This document shows positions 24,215 through 35,464 of a stretch of 64,000 nt of DNA, one piece after another. How positions within the stretch are numbered: the stretch's first letter is position 1; every line of letters starts with the position of its first letter. The notes under the pieces were generated by a model. The model saw only the letters and a list, made by a program, of their open reading frames with translations. It made no database searches and was not told where the DNA came from. The translations under genes and the position numbers were made by a program. The DNA is taken from contig NADL03000544.1 of NCBI GenBank assembly GCA_002205965.3, positions 1 to 64,000 on the forward strand, written 5' to 3'. The DNA is from Kappaphycus alvarezii (taxonomy: Eukaryota; Rhodophyta; Florideophyceae; Gigartinales; Solieriaceae).

Positions 24215-25300
24215 TTTCTTTGAACAACTACTCCTTAGTGACACATCCAGCAGCCATCCCTTTCTTAAAATCTCTTTCAAACTGTCGTATTTTACTCACC
24301 TCATACAGAGTTTACCGAAACAACCTTTGACTGTAACCTGAATTTTCAAAGAGTCAATGCTTGCTCTTTTCAATTTGTAAATTCTCTGGCAGCACTTCCT
24401 CCAAACCTTTCCTCACATAAAATGTCCAATCGTGACTGCATCCATCAACCAGGCGATATGTTTGCAGAAAAAATCTCTCCATTATACTTAAAAACTTTGT
24501 ACTTGAGGCTATGCATTCCGTTTTGACCATTGTAAGCCAACATGCGCATAATCTGCTTCGCAGGTTTCCCGATTCGAACTATCGTAGCATCTATGAACCT
24601 AAAAAAATATCGAATACAATTCGACTTTCCATGTATTGCCTGTGCATGAGTAGATGCCCCCGATTATACAAACTTTTTGCTCAGTCCATTGCTCAACAAA
24701 TGTCCTTTCCTATCAGTAAGTTTCTCTTCGTCTTCCACCAAAAGTTCCCTAAGCTGAGCATGCTTTCTAAACACTACTTCTAGATCAATCTATCCAGAAG
24801 GTGTAGCAAGTCGACGAAGAATAATGAAGGTAACCAACAAGGCGTTGAACGCGTCACGGTTTCTACTCATCACCAATTTTTCAACTGGCCAATCGATAAT
24901 GTTCATAGTTCCCTTCATATTGCACCTCTTAAATGTGAACAGCGACAGACACCCAACCTCACTGAAACTGTCCAAGTTAAACTGAAACTGCGAATTACGG
25001 ATTCTGTTGCTTCTTTCTATGATCCGTGTTAAATCTTTATTAGAATTTACATCATCTGGTGCCATATCGACTGGCGCCCTTGCCACACTGAATTCCGAAC
25101 TAAGAACCTTCTGGCGTTCTTTGCAATAAAATAAGAGCTCTAGGTTATCTGCTCGTTCACTGCGGGCAGAGCTCCGTTGAGGTTTCCTTTTGCCTGGCCA
25201 TGCGCATGATTTTGAGTTCTGTACAACAGCAGTACTCTCAGCCCTTGTGGAGTTAGTATCCCTACTTGATTTTTTATTTGCCAGAGCGAAAACGTCTTTT
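24215..25300 (-). pseudogene. PIF/Harbinger-type DDE transposase remnant
   Basis: On the minus strand the order is a basic N-terminus, then the helical domain with LLVTFIILRRLATPSG followed by WIDLEVVFRKHAQLREL-like sequence. The DDE_Tnp_4-like core follows: FIDATIVRIGKP (near 24,600-24,560, first catalytic Asp), then KYKVFKYNGEIFSANISPG and the GCSHDW motif (near 24,455, second Asp). A C-terminal RQFERDFKKGMAAG near 24,270 matches the usual tail that carries the last acidic residue. Frame breaks at about 24,780 and 24,470 inactivate it. The motif order is what I know from Harbinger/ISL2EU-like transposases. I did not find its terminal repeats. Confidence 0.6.
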
Positions 25301-27311
25301 CAAATTTCAGAAAATAATTTCGTAAATAATTTTCAGAAAATTTATTATTCCACGTATTTCGGAGATTTTTTCAGAATTCTCTTTATGTGTAAAATTACAA
25401 CTGTCCCTGGACACCCAATAGTTTAAATATCATTGAGTCCTCCAAAACTGCTTTATTCAGCTTATCTCAGGAAACTATATGCGAGGGATAGAAGCAATTT
25501 TTTGCATCATCTTAAGTTTTTCAGAGATAATAGGCTAAAGCATTGCAAAAAAGAAGGATATTAACTTTGGAAATCATTATACGAATTTAATTTCAGTAGA
25601 GAGTGATTGAAGTTTAGTGTGGCAGTTTTTTAGTCTCCAGTACAAAATAATTTCCTTTTTTGGTTAATTCGAACATTTAATTTTAATTAAAAGATTAAAT
25701 TTATCTTTTAATCTTGAATTTGACTGTGAAGGTGTGAATTGAAAAATTAAGCCTTTATGTTGGTAAATAACGTCTTATTTATTTTAAAACCAAAATGATT
25801 ACGAGAAAAACACAAATTGAAAAGGTGTGCAAAGCAATATTATTATTCAAACGTTAAAAATTGAGTATTCAAACACAAAAAAATCATCGAAATATTTTTG
25901 GGCTACAGTTTTTTATTTCGTTCACCTCCAGGTTATATTGCGAATATTTATGCAATCTTTTTTAAAGCTCCCGCATGCCTCAAAAAAGGAGCCATGTAAG
26001 TGAAACAATCAAATGAACTCTCAAAAAATCTACTTCTTAAAAATAAGGGAGTTTATACTAATTTTAAATTTTAAACTTCATACAGAAAGCCAAGGGAGGT
26101 TATAATCAGTATCAAGAAATGTGATCGAGATCCAAGCAGCAAAATGTAGCCCAGTCTCATTTCCAAAGACTCAAAATATGAATATCTTCTAGATCAAAAT
26201 TTATCTTTTTTTTTAATTTTTTAGCAACAGTGTTACATGTTCAAGACGTTTTTAGGTTTAGATGAATAAAAATGAAGTTAGTCAGCTTTAACTAGAACGA
26301 TAACTGAAATATTTTCAACCATCATCGTACATATCAGTAGTACGACACGGAAGGATAATGAGAATGGTCATTAGTTGCGTTTTGAAAGTATGTAACTTTT
26401 AAAACAATTCCTATTTAATTCTACTGTAGTAGATTCATAGTTTCAATACTTTGAGCTACTAGTCTCCCATAAAGTTTAGAGACTCAAATTAATTAGTCCA
26501 TAGGAGTTTTATTCGCGTATTGCTGCCTTTTTTGACATTTTAGCTCTGAGAATGAACTTAGAACTATCAAAAATTGTAGTAAAAATTCACCGACCTGGTT
26601 AGAAAAGACACAATACATTTGGGACAATTAACAAATAAATATAATATCACTATGTTTTTATCATATGAATTATTAGACATTATTTTATTCCTATACCATT
26701 CCATGTAAAATAGATTTGGTTTTCAGAATTATACCTTTTATTTTCATAAATGAAGATGTAAAGTTTTAGAGACTGTAATTTAGAGGCTACTTCCTTAATT
26801 TTTCGTCGCTTGGTTAATTTCAAAATATTTAGACTAAAATCATATCCACCTTGAAGCAACAGTTAATAGTGATTCATTGAATTACAACTGACAAATAAAC
26901 CACAATAGCTTAAAAAATTTTTGCGACTCAAAAAATTGTAATTCTATTTCGACTGCGACCGAATTGATTAGGATTCACTTCGACTCTAATATATTTTAAA
27001 ACTACTTAATAAATATATATGCACTGATTCCCAAGGTAATAGATTTATATTTTGCAGTATCTTGTTTATAAAGAAATAGAAATCCATTATTATTCCATTA
27101 GTTTTCAAAATCAAAGAACGCCAGCATAGTAAATAATATAAATATCTCTTAAGCAGAATCTCAAGAGCTAATAGCTCATCTGTCACTCTAAGTATGACTC
27201 TGTTTATGAACATTAGAAAGTTAAGCAGAGATTTTTGTAAATGTTACGAGCAACTGTAACATAAAAGAGATGATTAAGTGATGTACGCATTCATAGTCTA
27301 GTTGTTTAAAC
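25300..27311. other. AT-rich sequence without recognisable genes
   Basis: About 2 kb of AT-rich sequence with homopolymer runs. I see no coding domain, RNA gene or ordered repeat. Confidence 0.5.
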
Positions 27312-30034
27312 AACGTCAATAATTTCTAGTTAGTGGAGCAGCTCTTAAAAATGCATCCATAAACAGACCTTAAACTTCCATTTTGAAATCAATGGAATCG
27401 AAATTTATTGCACTTTGGGATAGAAGATACACGGAGAAAATTCATTCAATTCTCCTATTTATCTTCCAATAGATTTATTTTAGCTTAGCAGCTCAAATAA
27501 TCCACCAAGAAGAGTATTTCACCGCAAAAGAGTAAAATGTTTCCCAAGAGTTGAAAGAAAATTGGTTTATTATTTGAATACTAAAAACAAATTTCACGAA
27601 AATATATTCCCTGATTCTGGCATTCATCTTTTGCAAAAACTGTTGCTACTCAAGAGATATTGAAAGGTTCCCATAAATAAGTTTTCTCTCTCTGCATGAA
27701 AGAAAACGAATAATTTTAGAAGCTCAAAATGGCCCCAATGTCTCTAATAAGTGAAATCTTTGAGACTTCTTTTTTCCGTAGAGATTATCACCTCTTAATT
27801 TTGAGCAAATTAAGAGAATATCTTATATAAAGGGACTTAGTATTGCTCTGAGACTAATGTGCTTCAAATTGGAATATTTGAGGCTTTCGAAACAGTTACT
27901 TTAAAAAAAAACCCAAAGCATGTCCCGTTCATAATTAAAACTATTTCGCTTAAATATTTTTACTCCTGTAGTATCTGTAATGACCGCAATTTTTATTTGA
28001 AGCATTTATTGAACCAAGTGTTTCTATGATTCCTTTTAAATGTACTTCTGTATTCTTATTTCTGCTCTATTATGCATATCAATGGTTACTGTGTCGGTAT
28101 AGTGCGAAAGTACTGAAAACTTGTCTTGCTTACGCATTCATAATATTGTAAATAGAAATAGAGAAACTAGAAAAAGCACTCTGGTCGATATCGGGGGTAA
28201 TTTTAAGAATAACTGAACAAGATACTATTTATACTCGAATATATTATATGTTAATCTCTAAATAATTTGCCTTCTGCGAATACTATTATCCAATCAACGT
28301 AACAGTTTAGAACATAAATATAGCATAAAGTGGGTCTGCAATCAAAATATCTTTGGAGAAAGCCGATATATACAAACATCAACTTTGCGTTTGAGATGTA
28401 CTTGCTACGACACTAATCTCTCTGATGAGAACGTCTGTTTCATTTGGGGACTTTTAGGTATTAATAATGCTTAAAGTGTTTTATTGCAATGCTCCAGATT
28501 TAAAATTCTTTTGAGTGCTTGGAAAAATTATACACGAAAGCATAGAATAGCTCAAATCTCACAACAAATTTATCTTTGTGGCAACTGCCGGAAAAATTTA
28601 TTCAAAGCATTTTTTTTCCAATTTAGTACCGGTGTAAACCCGAAGGAAACCATATCAAGATTGTATCAAATGGCAATCCAATTGCTGAATTTATATTTCT
28701 CGGAAACGTTTGACATGAGTTGTTTGAGATCAATACTTTCTTCTGAGCTGAAATCAAAAACTAAATATCCTTAAATACAAAACCCCACATAATTTTAGAA
28801 TTTCAGTCTTAATTTTAACATTTTACATTGCAATCGGAATAAAAAACTTATGAACGTCCTACTTGTTATTGGAACGATTTAATTACCGAAGATGCCACAG
28901 ATACGTGAGCATAGCTCTTAAGAAATGGAATCGGTAGATCGTATCTCTAAATAGGGTCAGTAAAATATTTGCTGACGTTTGTGAAGGAGCCTGATTTCAG
29001 TAAGCAATGCGATAAGCAAGCAATGGTTCCCTATCCTGCATATCGACGGGAAATAGGATAATGACAAATAAAATTGATATCAGGTCGTGTCATTTCATTC
29101 ATCAATTATGTCAGTTAGTTGTTTCAAAAATAAAAAGTCAAAGATGGGAAATGATGGACATAAAATTATCCATGCAGAACAAGTCAGGTACTTATTTACA
29201 TATTTGCCCAATCGTAAATATTACGACATGGAATGTCTTTTTAGACATTTTAATTGTTCATTTGACGATAAATAAATGGCATTCCTGCGAGCAATAACAT
29301 AATATGGTAAAATGAATATCATTAAATTATTTTTTTCATTTTATATATATATAGAAAGATTAGTATTAATAATAATACATAATGATAAGTATAATAATTG
29401 TATTTGATTGATATCTAATGGGTAGTAAATTTACCTGTTAGCTATCAATTAGGTGCGCATTATCTTTGTGATGTTGGAAAACTAATAAAAATCCGAATAA
29501 ACTTTGAATAGTTCATCAAATACAGACACAGACCGAGGAAATACTTGGGCTTAGTACCACAACCAACTGCAAAAAATCCTTGAGCTTGCCACTGGCGAAA
29601 ATTAAATATCGAGTTCACAGCAGTATTTGTGTAAAATTCGGAAACATGGAAAAATCAAAAGATTTTTATGTAGTGCTTAGCTCCAATACGAGAAAAGGAT
29701 AAAGGAATACAACGGAAGTTTTTCTGTTTTCAAAGTAATCAATTTACAGTAACTAAAGCTAATTAGACCACAAATTGGCAGCTACTCAAATCTTACACAT
29801 AATTTGTAGCTTTCACCCGTACTACTGTTGTTTATTTTAGGGCTTTTATCTATTCCTAATATAAATTTCATATTGATTGAAAAAATAAACACTGAAAGGT
29901 ATAAAAGCAGAAAAGACTAGTATTTCTATTTGATGGTATCAGTTTGTACCAAACTGTGATCAATTCTAGAGGCTCGAGGAACATAATAACGAAAAAGCGT
30001 CTCGAGGTGTCCAGATAGTTTTAGCAAAGGCAGT
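27312..30034 (+). repeat. 2.7-kb direct repeat, copy A
   Basis: This segment recurs at 37,061-39,782 in the same orientation, shifted by 9,749 bases (9,748 at the end because of one base lost from an A run). By eye only about 10-20 differences are seen, most of them clustered in the first ~40 bases. It contains two small identical open frames (28,484-28,774, no ATG start; 29,061-29,297) with no recognisable domain. No terminal inverted repeat, LTR or target duplication is evident at the ends. It is therefore better described as a segmental duplication than a known transposon. Confidence 0.95.
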
Positions 30035-31795
30035 TATCGGATTTTTAACGGCTCATCTCGTGTTGCCTTGGGATACTAGGAAATTAAAAATTTTCAGTTC
30101 AGGGTCAGAAGTTTTTTCAAAATGTGTACTAAGTGCTCAAGTAAGGACAACGGTAGACAATTCAAAATAAAAGAGGAGTCAATTAACTCAAAATTAGCGT
30201 TCAGGTGAATCTTTGGTTTGAGGATTGTAGACGAAACCGTATTGTAGGTCACTATTTCATAAGCATAGATATTGAGGTATCGGTCGTATTTATTTCTTGG
30301 TACTATTATTCTCTCAAATATAAAGGAGGGAAATTTTTCTGGAACTAGTAAATTGTCAATTTACAATCTCACCAATCATCTCAATAAATTAAATGGCGCT
30401 AATCAAAGTTTCAGTTTTCGCTCGGTAATAACTCATTTCAACGCTATAAATTACTGAAAGTTAGTAGTTAAACTAAGAGTACCATTTTTTTACGGTGTTT
30501 TGAGACTTATTTGGTTTCAATTGCCGTTAATTTGTAGAGTATTCAAAACTTATTTATATGGTTACATAAAATCCATAATAGTTCCCACTGTTTAGCGCTT
30601 AACCTCTATTACAAACATTGATATTTGACATTTAATATTTTTTGCAATAGAATTATGTTTTAACAATCAATTGGCAGGAATTGTTTGATTTCCTCTGTAA
30701 ACAATTCCTTTTTGTATGAGAATTGTAGTGTGAATTGGATCTTTTCCCATTTAAACTTCTCAATTTGACAAATGGGCTCACAAAAAACCTCTTGGTTTAG
30801 TGTCATCGTAATTGCAAGTATTCATTTTTGAAGAGCAGTTTTCGATGGAGTTTCGACTTGATCCTAGTTTTATCAATGCTCTCCATCCGGATGAAAAAAT
30901 AGCTAAAGAAATTTTACCTCTACTAATATTCCAAGTCGGACGCCATTTTCGATCGAAAAAGGGGAGCTCTGAGAATGAAAACATTAAAGCTCTATTTTAA
31001 CTTTTAAACATATGTAGAGTAAAGCGAAGAGTAATTAAACCATCAAATCGAATTGAAAATCTTGAATTTAGATACAGAATATTCTAAGGTATCAATAAAG
31101 ACATGAAATTGATCATTATAGAACATTTTTTTACATTTCCGGATTCCTTACTAACCACACTTGTATATGAGAAACTTTTTGAGTAGAATGAAGCGCGAAA
31201 ACTTGGATACGCGTTAAAGCTTCGCACTCAAGAATCTATCTTTGATCATGAAAAAGGACCCAGAAGTACATGAAAGTTGAAACCTATAGCACCTGTATGA
31301 GTGCACTGAACAAATTTATAGTTTCCTATCTTAGTAGAGGCAATCTTTGATGCTACGGAAAGAGCTATAATTATGATATAGCGTAATAGGTAATTCTATT
31401 ATTCAATTAAATGCATTCGAATGCAATAAGTGTTTTTTGGATTTATTTGAATGAATCGATGGTGGTTATAACTAGGGTACCCTATTAATTTATTCTGTAT
31501 CATTTATTTTTTCACATTTTTGGCCACTGCTGCAGTCTTATTGAATTTCCCTGGAAACACCGAGATTAGTATACATTTACTGCATAAAAGTTACAAATTG
31601 CTTAAAATAACGGAAAAGGTAGTCTCGCGACCTCTTTTAACGTTAAAAATCAGTTACATGGCCCTTGACTCTTGAAGAACTTCTCATACGACCCGTAAAA
31701 CATATTTAATGGAGATTGAAGAAATAAAATAATACCCATCTCAATCATTCGAAGTTTTTTTGTCCTACTCCCTGTTTATATTCTAGCATTACATA
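30035..31795. other. AT-rich spacer without recognisable genes
   Basis: AT-rich, with short open frames only (for example 30,812-31,000). No motif, RNA gene or repeat is recognised. It lies between repeat copy A and the inhibitor-like gene. Confidence 0.5.
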
Positions 31796-31806
31796 GGCTA
31801 TATATC
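31796..31806 (+). promoter_or_regulatory. Probable TATA box of the inhibitor-like gene
   Basis: GGCTATATATC lies about 120 bp upstream of the ATG at 31,923. A shorter TATA-to-ATG distance (about 90 bp) is seen for the neighbouring protease gene. Confidence 0.4.
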
Positions 31807-31922
31807 AGGCTTTCTTGTGTCACTTCTAGTACTTCTACACCCAAAATTTTCAAGAAGGTTTATTGCAGTTACTGGCAGCTCCTTCCGTGTCAAGTTCTTA
31901 CTACGTGAAATATTTGAAGATA

Positions 31923-32513
31923 ATGGACGTTAAGCGAAAATTTTCTCTCTCTTTTTTTACGTTTTACATTGTACTTGCGTCATTTAGTACTTTCCCTTCT
32001 GTGTATTCCGCTGCCGTGGTATTATCTCCGAACGTATCCGTCTCACCTATTGCTAGTTTGTCATTGCAAAACGGATTAGATCAAGAGCGTAACTTTGAAA
32101 TGGATGGTTTTTCGGAACGTTCCACGTTTCAAGAAAGTCCTGAGGCAACTTCCGAAGAAGACATGATTGAAACGACTCCTAGTCCGTCTGAACCAACTCC
32201 CGAACAGTTTTCAAATTCACAGACAGGGCAGGGTGAAACAATTCAGAACTCTTTCATCGTTCAAATAAGCAGCCGCTGCCTTGAACCATGTGAAGTAAGC
32301 ATTAATGAGGCGCTTAACAAGGGAGAAGCCACGAAGACATGTTTTCTGCGCGAAGATGTCAACATCGGTAGCCTTCACCAGTTATTTATCGATTGCAGTG
32401 GAATTGAAGGGTCAGTTACAATCGAAAATATTAAAGAATCCATCGAAATGGAGATAGGTTCGTTTGGCATTTCTATTGTTTTGGTAGAAAGGGACGGAAC
32501 TGTTTCAGTATAG
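31923..32513 (+). CDS. Secreted protein with stand-alone subtilisin-propeptide-like (I9-like) domain
   Basis: Predicted 196-residue protein. I chose the ATG at 31,923 because it gives a classic signal peptide (residues 1-30, MDVKRKFSLSFFTFYIVLAS and a small-residue cleavage site). A Ser/Thr/Glu/Pro-rich linker spans about 31-108. The C-terminal domain (109-196) closely parallels the propeptide of the subtilisin encoded 1.76 kb downstream. NSFIVQI matches GSFVVQI. Cysteines 119, 123, 140 and 158 match propeptide cysteines 38, 42, 59 and 78 with spacing C-x3-C-x16-C-x17/18-C. IVLVERDGTVSV matches VQLVRQDYVVTT at the end, where propeptides insert into the protease active site. There is no protease domain. 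Free I9-like inhibitors exist (yeast Pbi2, fungal POIA1; established), so a secreted inhibitor or chaperone of the neighbouring protease is the likely role (inference). No intron is needed. Confidence 0.8.
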   Translation: MDVKRKFSLSFFTFYIVLASFSTFPSVYSAAVVLSPNVSVSPIASLSLQNGLDQERNFEMDGFSERSTFQESPEATSEEDMIETTPSPSEPTPEQFSNSQTGQGETIQNSFIVQISSRCLEPCEVSINEALNKGEATKTCFLREDVNIGSLHQLFIDCSGIEGSVTIENIKESIEMEIGSFGISIVLVERDGTVSV

Positions 32514-34179
32514 TTGATTAGAGTAAGCGGTGGTTTGAGACAGATTGATATAAGAGCTCCACACGTGATCCACATTATGTTGAAAAACTAAATGAGTCTA
32601 TGCGACGTCTACAGTACCTGATAATGGTAGAATGATCTTTCGAAGATGATTCTCAAACTTTTCTATTTTGACGTCTATAAATCATTATCAAAAAAATTCC
32701 AAAACGGTTCCTAAAACTTCTTGAAAGGATGTCGCAATACTGACTGAAAACATTGAAAACAACTTAGTTAATTTTTTTGTAAGAGCCTATAGCATAGATA
32801 AAATACATTTCTGTAATTTTAGGAGCGTTTGTCAAATATTTTTATGCCAAAAATGGATGCCTAATTCCACGAAACAGGAATATTTGACTATTTGCTGAAT
32901 GCCATACTAGATTCTCAAGACGGTTTCCATTAAGACCCCCTAATTGGTACTTTTTATAGCTGAAAAAAATTAAACCTAGTGATCATTCATTAAAATTCGT
33001 CAACGCCTGAATTGTAAATGTTTTCACAAATTATTGTCATGTTTTTATTTGAAAAACAAGTCCAAAAATTTATTTTATTCCTATTCAATAGAATTTAATA
33101 CTAGAATATTTCCAAGGGGAAGCTGTCATCTCGGAATTTCAAGAAAATGGAAATACTGCTCTCACATTTTACCTGAGTTTTGGTTTCTTTTCGTATCAAG
33201 AGCGATATCTAAAATTTTTTGACTTTATTTATTACCAGTGTTCTGTGGAGATTGGCCAGTCGGTTTTCCTGCAACTGCGGTATTTCTTTAATTTTCATTT
33301 GTCTCTTTCGCAAGCAAACTTAGTTTTGGGTATTTCGTTAGTTTATTTAAGTACAAATTTATGTATTTGTGGACGAGTAGGGTATTGTGTAGACGAAATA
33401 ATCTGTCCTGGCGTGTATAGTTCTCACAACTATTTTATGTCATGGGAAACCATATCAGAACCCTTGATAAAATATATAAATCAGTAAGAAAACTATGCCA
33501 AGACCTAAAATTAACTTTGAAAACAAATAATTTTGCCCGGAAGTATCTTGTTGCTGGAAGGTATAGTGATTAATTTTTGATCAGATTAAAGTTAAAAGCA
33601 TGAGGAATATAAGAATTATTCGAAAAATCACATATAAATTGAAACGTAACTAAAAAATTGAAAAAAATTTCGTTGTGTTAATGGCTAAGAAACCGTTAAG
33701 TCAAAATAAACTCTGTGCAAATAATTTAAAATAAATTACAAAAGCATGCACGAAAAATGGTTCATATCTAATACGAGAATGGGGTAAATACGATGAATAT
33801 CTATTTAGCGGTAGGAATATTTTTTGATATACAAAATTTGAAATTAAATTTTCTGCTGTAGTAATATTCTGGGCCGAGGTTTCCTTCCCCGTCAAAAATA
33901 TTTTCTATAATATTTTTTTGTGCTATCAAATCCCATGAATCGGAACAGTTAAAAAATTAAGCCAACCAGGAAACGTAATACGAACCGCATCTATTCTATT
34001 GCTAACGGATATTTTCCCATCTTCCGATCATTTAAGGGGGTTTCGGTTAGGCGAAATTATAGTACGAATACGGCCGAGATTTGAAGGTGTTTTCGGTACA
34101 TCTAAAGGGAAAAATATACAGAGATTAAGCAGTAACCGATAATGCACTAAAAGTTTTCCTGCGACACTGAGAATGTAGT
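32514..34179. other. AT-rich intergenic spacer
   Basis: The space between the inhibitor-like gene and the protease is AT-rich. It has only short open frames without motifs (33,034-33,222 and 33,245-33,487). It should contain the 3' end of the first transcript and the promoter of the second. Confidence 0.5.
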
Positions 34180-34188
34180 CTATAAAAG
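34180..34188 (+). promoter_or_regulatory. TATA box of the subtilisin gene
   Basis: CTATAAAAG at 34,180-34,188, about 85-90 bp before the ATG at 34,271. It is followed by a pyrimidine-containing leader and an A-rich context before the ATG (TTCAAAATGG). This fits a strong TATA-type promoter. Confidence 0.6.
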
Positions 34189-34270
34189 CTCTTCATTCGA
34201 ACTTTTCTCGTACGTCATTCAAGAATACAGCCTACCCATTCTTTTAATTTCAGAACTTACTGTTTTCAAA

Positions 34271-35464
34271 ATGGCTTTCAAATACTCATTTTTTTTATCC
34301 CTTTGTGTCCTTTTGGGTTCCGCTGCCTTCACCTTTGGACAAATTGTCCCAGGTTCTTTCGTTGTTCAAATTCAAGGTGAATGTGGTGATTCCTGTAAAC
34401 AGTCTCTGCAGAGTGCACTAGATTCTAGCACAGAAACAGCTGGCTGTACTCTTGGCGACTCTGGTGCTAAAATTGGAGGCCTTACTTTTGAAAACGTAAT
34501 TTGTCCTACATCTGACGTATCCGTTGCAGGAATTGGAGAGGAAACAGTTGAATCTGTGCTAACTGGCGAAAGCAGCGTTGCATCCAGTGCATCTGTGCAG
34601 CTTGTCAGACAAGATTACGTGGTGACGACCGCTGGAGCTCCAACCAGCCTCTGGGGTGTTGACGAAGCTGATGGTGGTGTTGATAAAGTAAAGAAAGAGC
34701 CAGTAAGAGACGGCCTCCGGACTTGCAGTGACACTAGCAACAATGGCGCTGGTGTCAACGTGTGGGTTCTAGATACTGGCTGCACTCCAGCTAATGGTGG
34801 ACTATGTGATGGATACTACGGTGGATCTAATATCTGCCAGGATAACCATGGTCATGGTAACCACGTCGGAGGAACAGTTTCTGATGCAGAATTTGGAGTA
34901 GCTCCGTCTGCTACTAGAAGCTGCGTCAAAGTTCTATCGGACTCCGGATCGGGAACATACACCAACGTGATTAAGGGTATCTCATTTGCTGCCGAGAATA
35001 GAAAACTTTTGAGTAACGGTGACGTGATCAATATGTCTCTCGGTGGACCAAAGTCCGATGCAGTCAACAATGCTGTCGATGAAGCAAGGAAGCTGGGAAT
35101 GTACTTCACGATTGCTGCTGGGAATAGCGCTGACAATGCATGCAATTACTCACCTGCCTCTGCCAATGGGCGCCGTATCTTCACAGTTCAAGCTCACAAT
35201 GAAAATCTTGAAGCAGCAAGCTTTTCTAACTTTGCCACCAAAGAGCTTTCTTGTACCGATTTGTCCGCACCCGGAGTAGCAATCAGGTCTTTGGGTGGAA
35301 CGAAATCTGGAACATCAATGGCCGCTCCACATGTGGCGGGAGCTTGTGCGATTTTGCTCTCTGACGGCTTGAAACCTACCAAGAAGAGACTTACAGCAAA
35401 CAGTGAGCGCATCAAGATAAAGGGAGCTCGCGGTCGAAAAACTCTCGGTCTCACTTGTGCTTAA
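34271..35464 (+). CDS. Secreted subtilisin-like serine protease (S8, proteinase K-like)
   Basis: Intact single-exon gene, 397 residues. A signal peptide covers residues 1-23. An I9-type propeptide spans about 28-120 (GSFVVQIQGE..., cysteines 38, 42, 59, 78; C-terminal VQLVRQDYVVTT). The mature S8 domain starts around 121-127 (APTSLWGVDEADGG). The triad is complete: Asp168 in VWVLDTGC, His195 in GHGNHVGG and Ser349 in SGTSMAAPHVAG. The substrate-binding MSLGG (255-259) and oxyanion Asn285 in AAGNS are present. Extra cysteines (152, 171, 179, 189, 218, 291, 328, 359, 396) suggest disulfides in a secreted enzyme. The protein ends soon after the domain, so there is no C-terminal extension. It hydrolyses proteins outside the cell after propeptide removal (family knowledge). 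It shares its propeptide fold with the product of the upstream gene, and both sit between the 2.7-kb repeats. Confidence 0.96.
   Translation: MAFKYSFFLSLCVLLGSAAFTFGQIVPGSFVVQIQGECGDSCKQSLQSALDSSTETAGCTLGDSGAKIGGLTFENVICPTSDVSVAGIGEETVESVLTGESSVASSASVQLVRQDYVVTTAGAPTSLWGVDEADGGVDKVKKEPVRDGLRTCSDTSNNGAGVNVWVLDTGCTPANGGLCDGYYGGSNICQDNHGHGNHVGGTVSDAEFGVAPSATRSCVKVLSDSGSGTYTNVIKGISFAAENRKLLSNGDVINMSLGGPKSDAVNNAVDEARKLGMYFTIAAGNSADNACNYSPASANGRRIFTVQAHNENLEAASFSNFATKELSCTDLSAPGVAIRSLGGTKSGTSMAAPHVAGACAILLSDGLKPTKKRLTANSERIKIKGARGRKTLGLTCA

Noticed and set aside
28484..28774. Identical 96-codon frame in both 2.7-kb repeat copies as a conserved gene
   Set aside because: Identity is explained by the recent duplication of the whole repeat. 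The frame has no ATG start and no motif.
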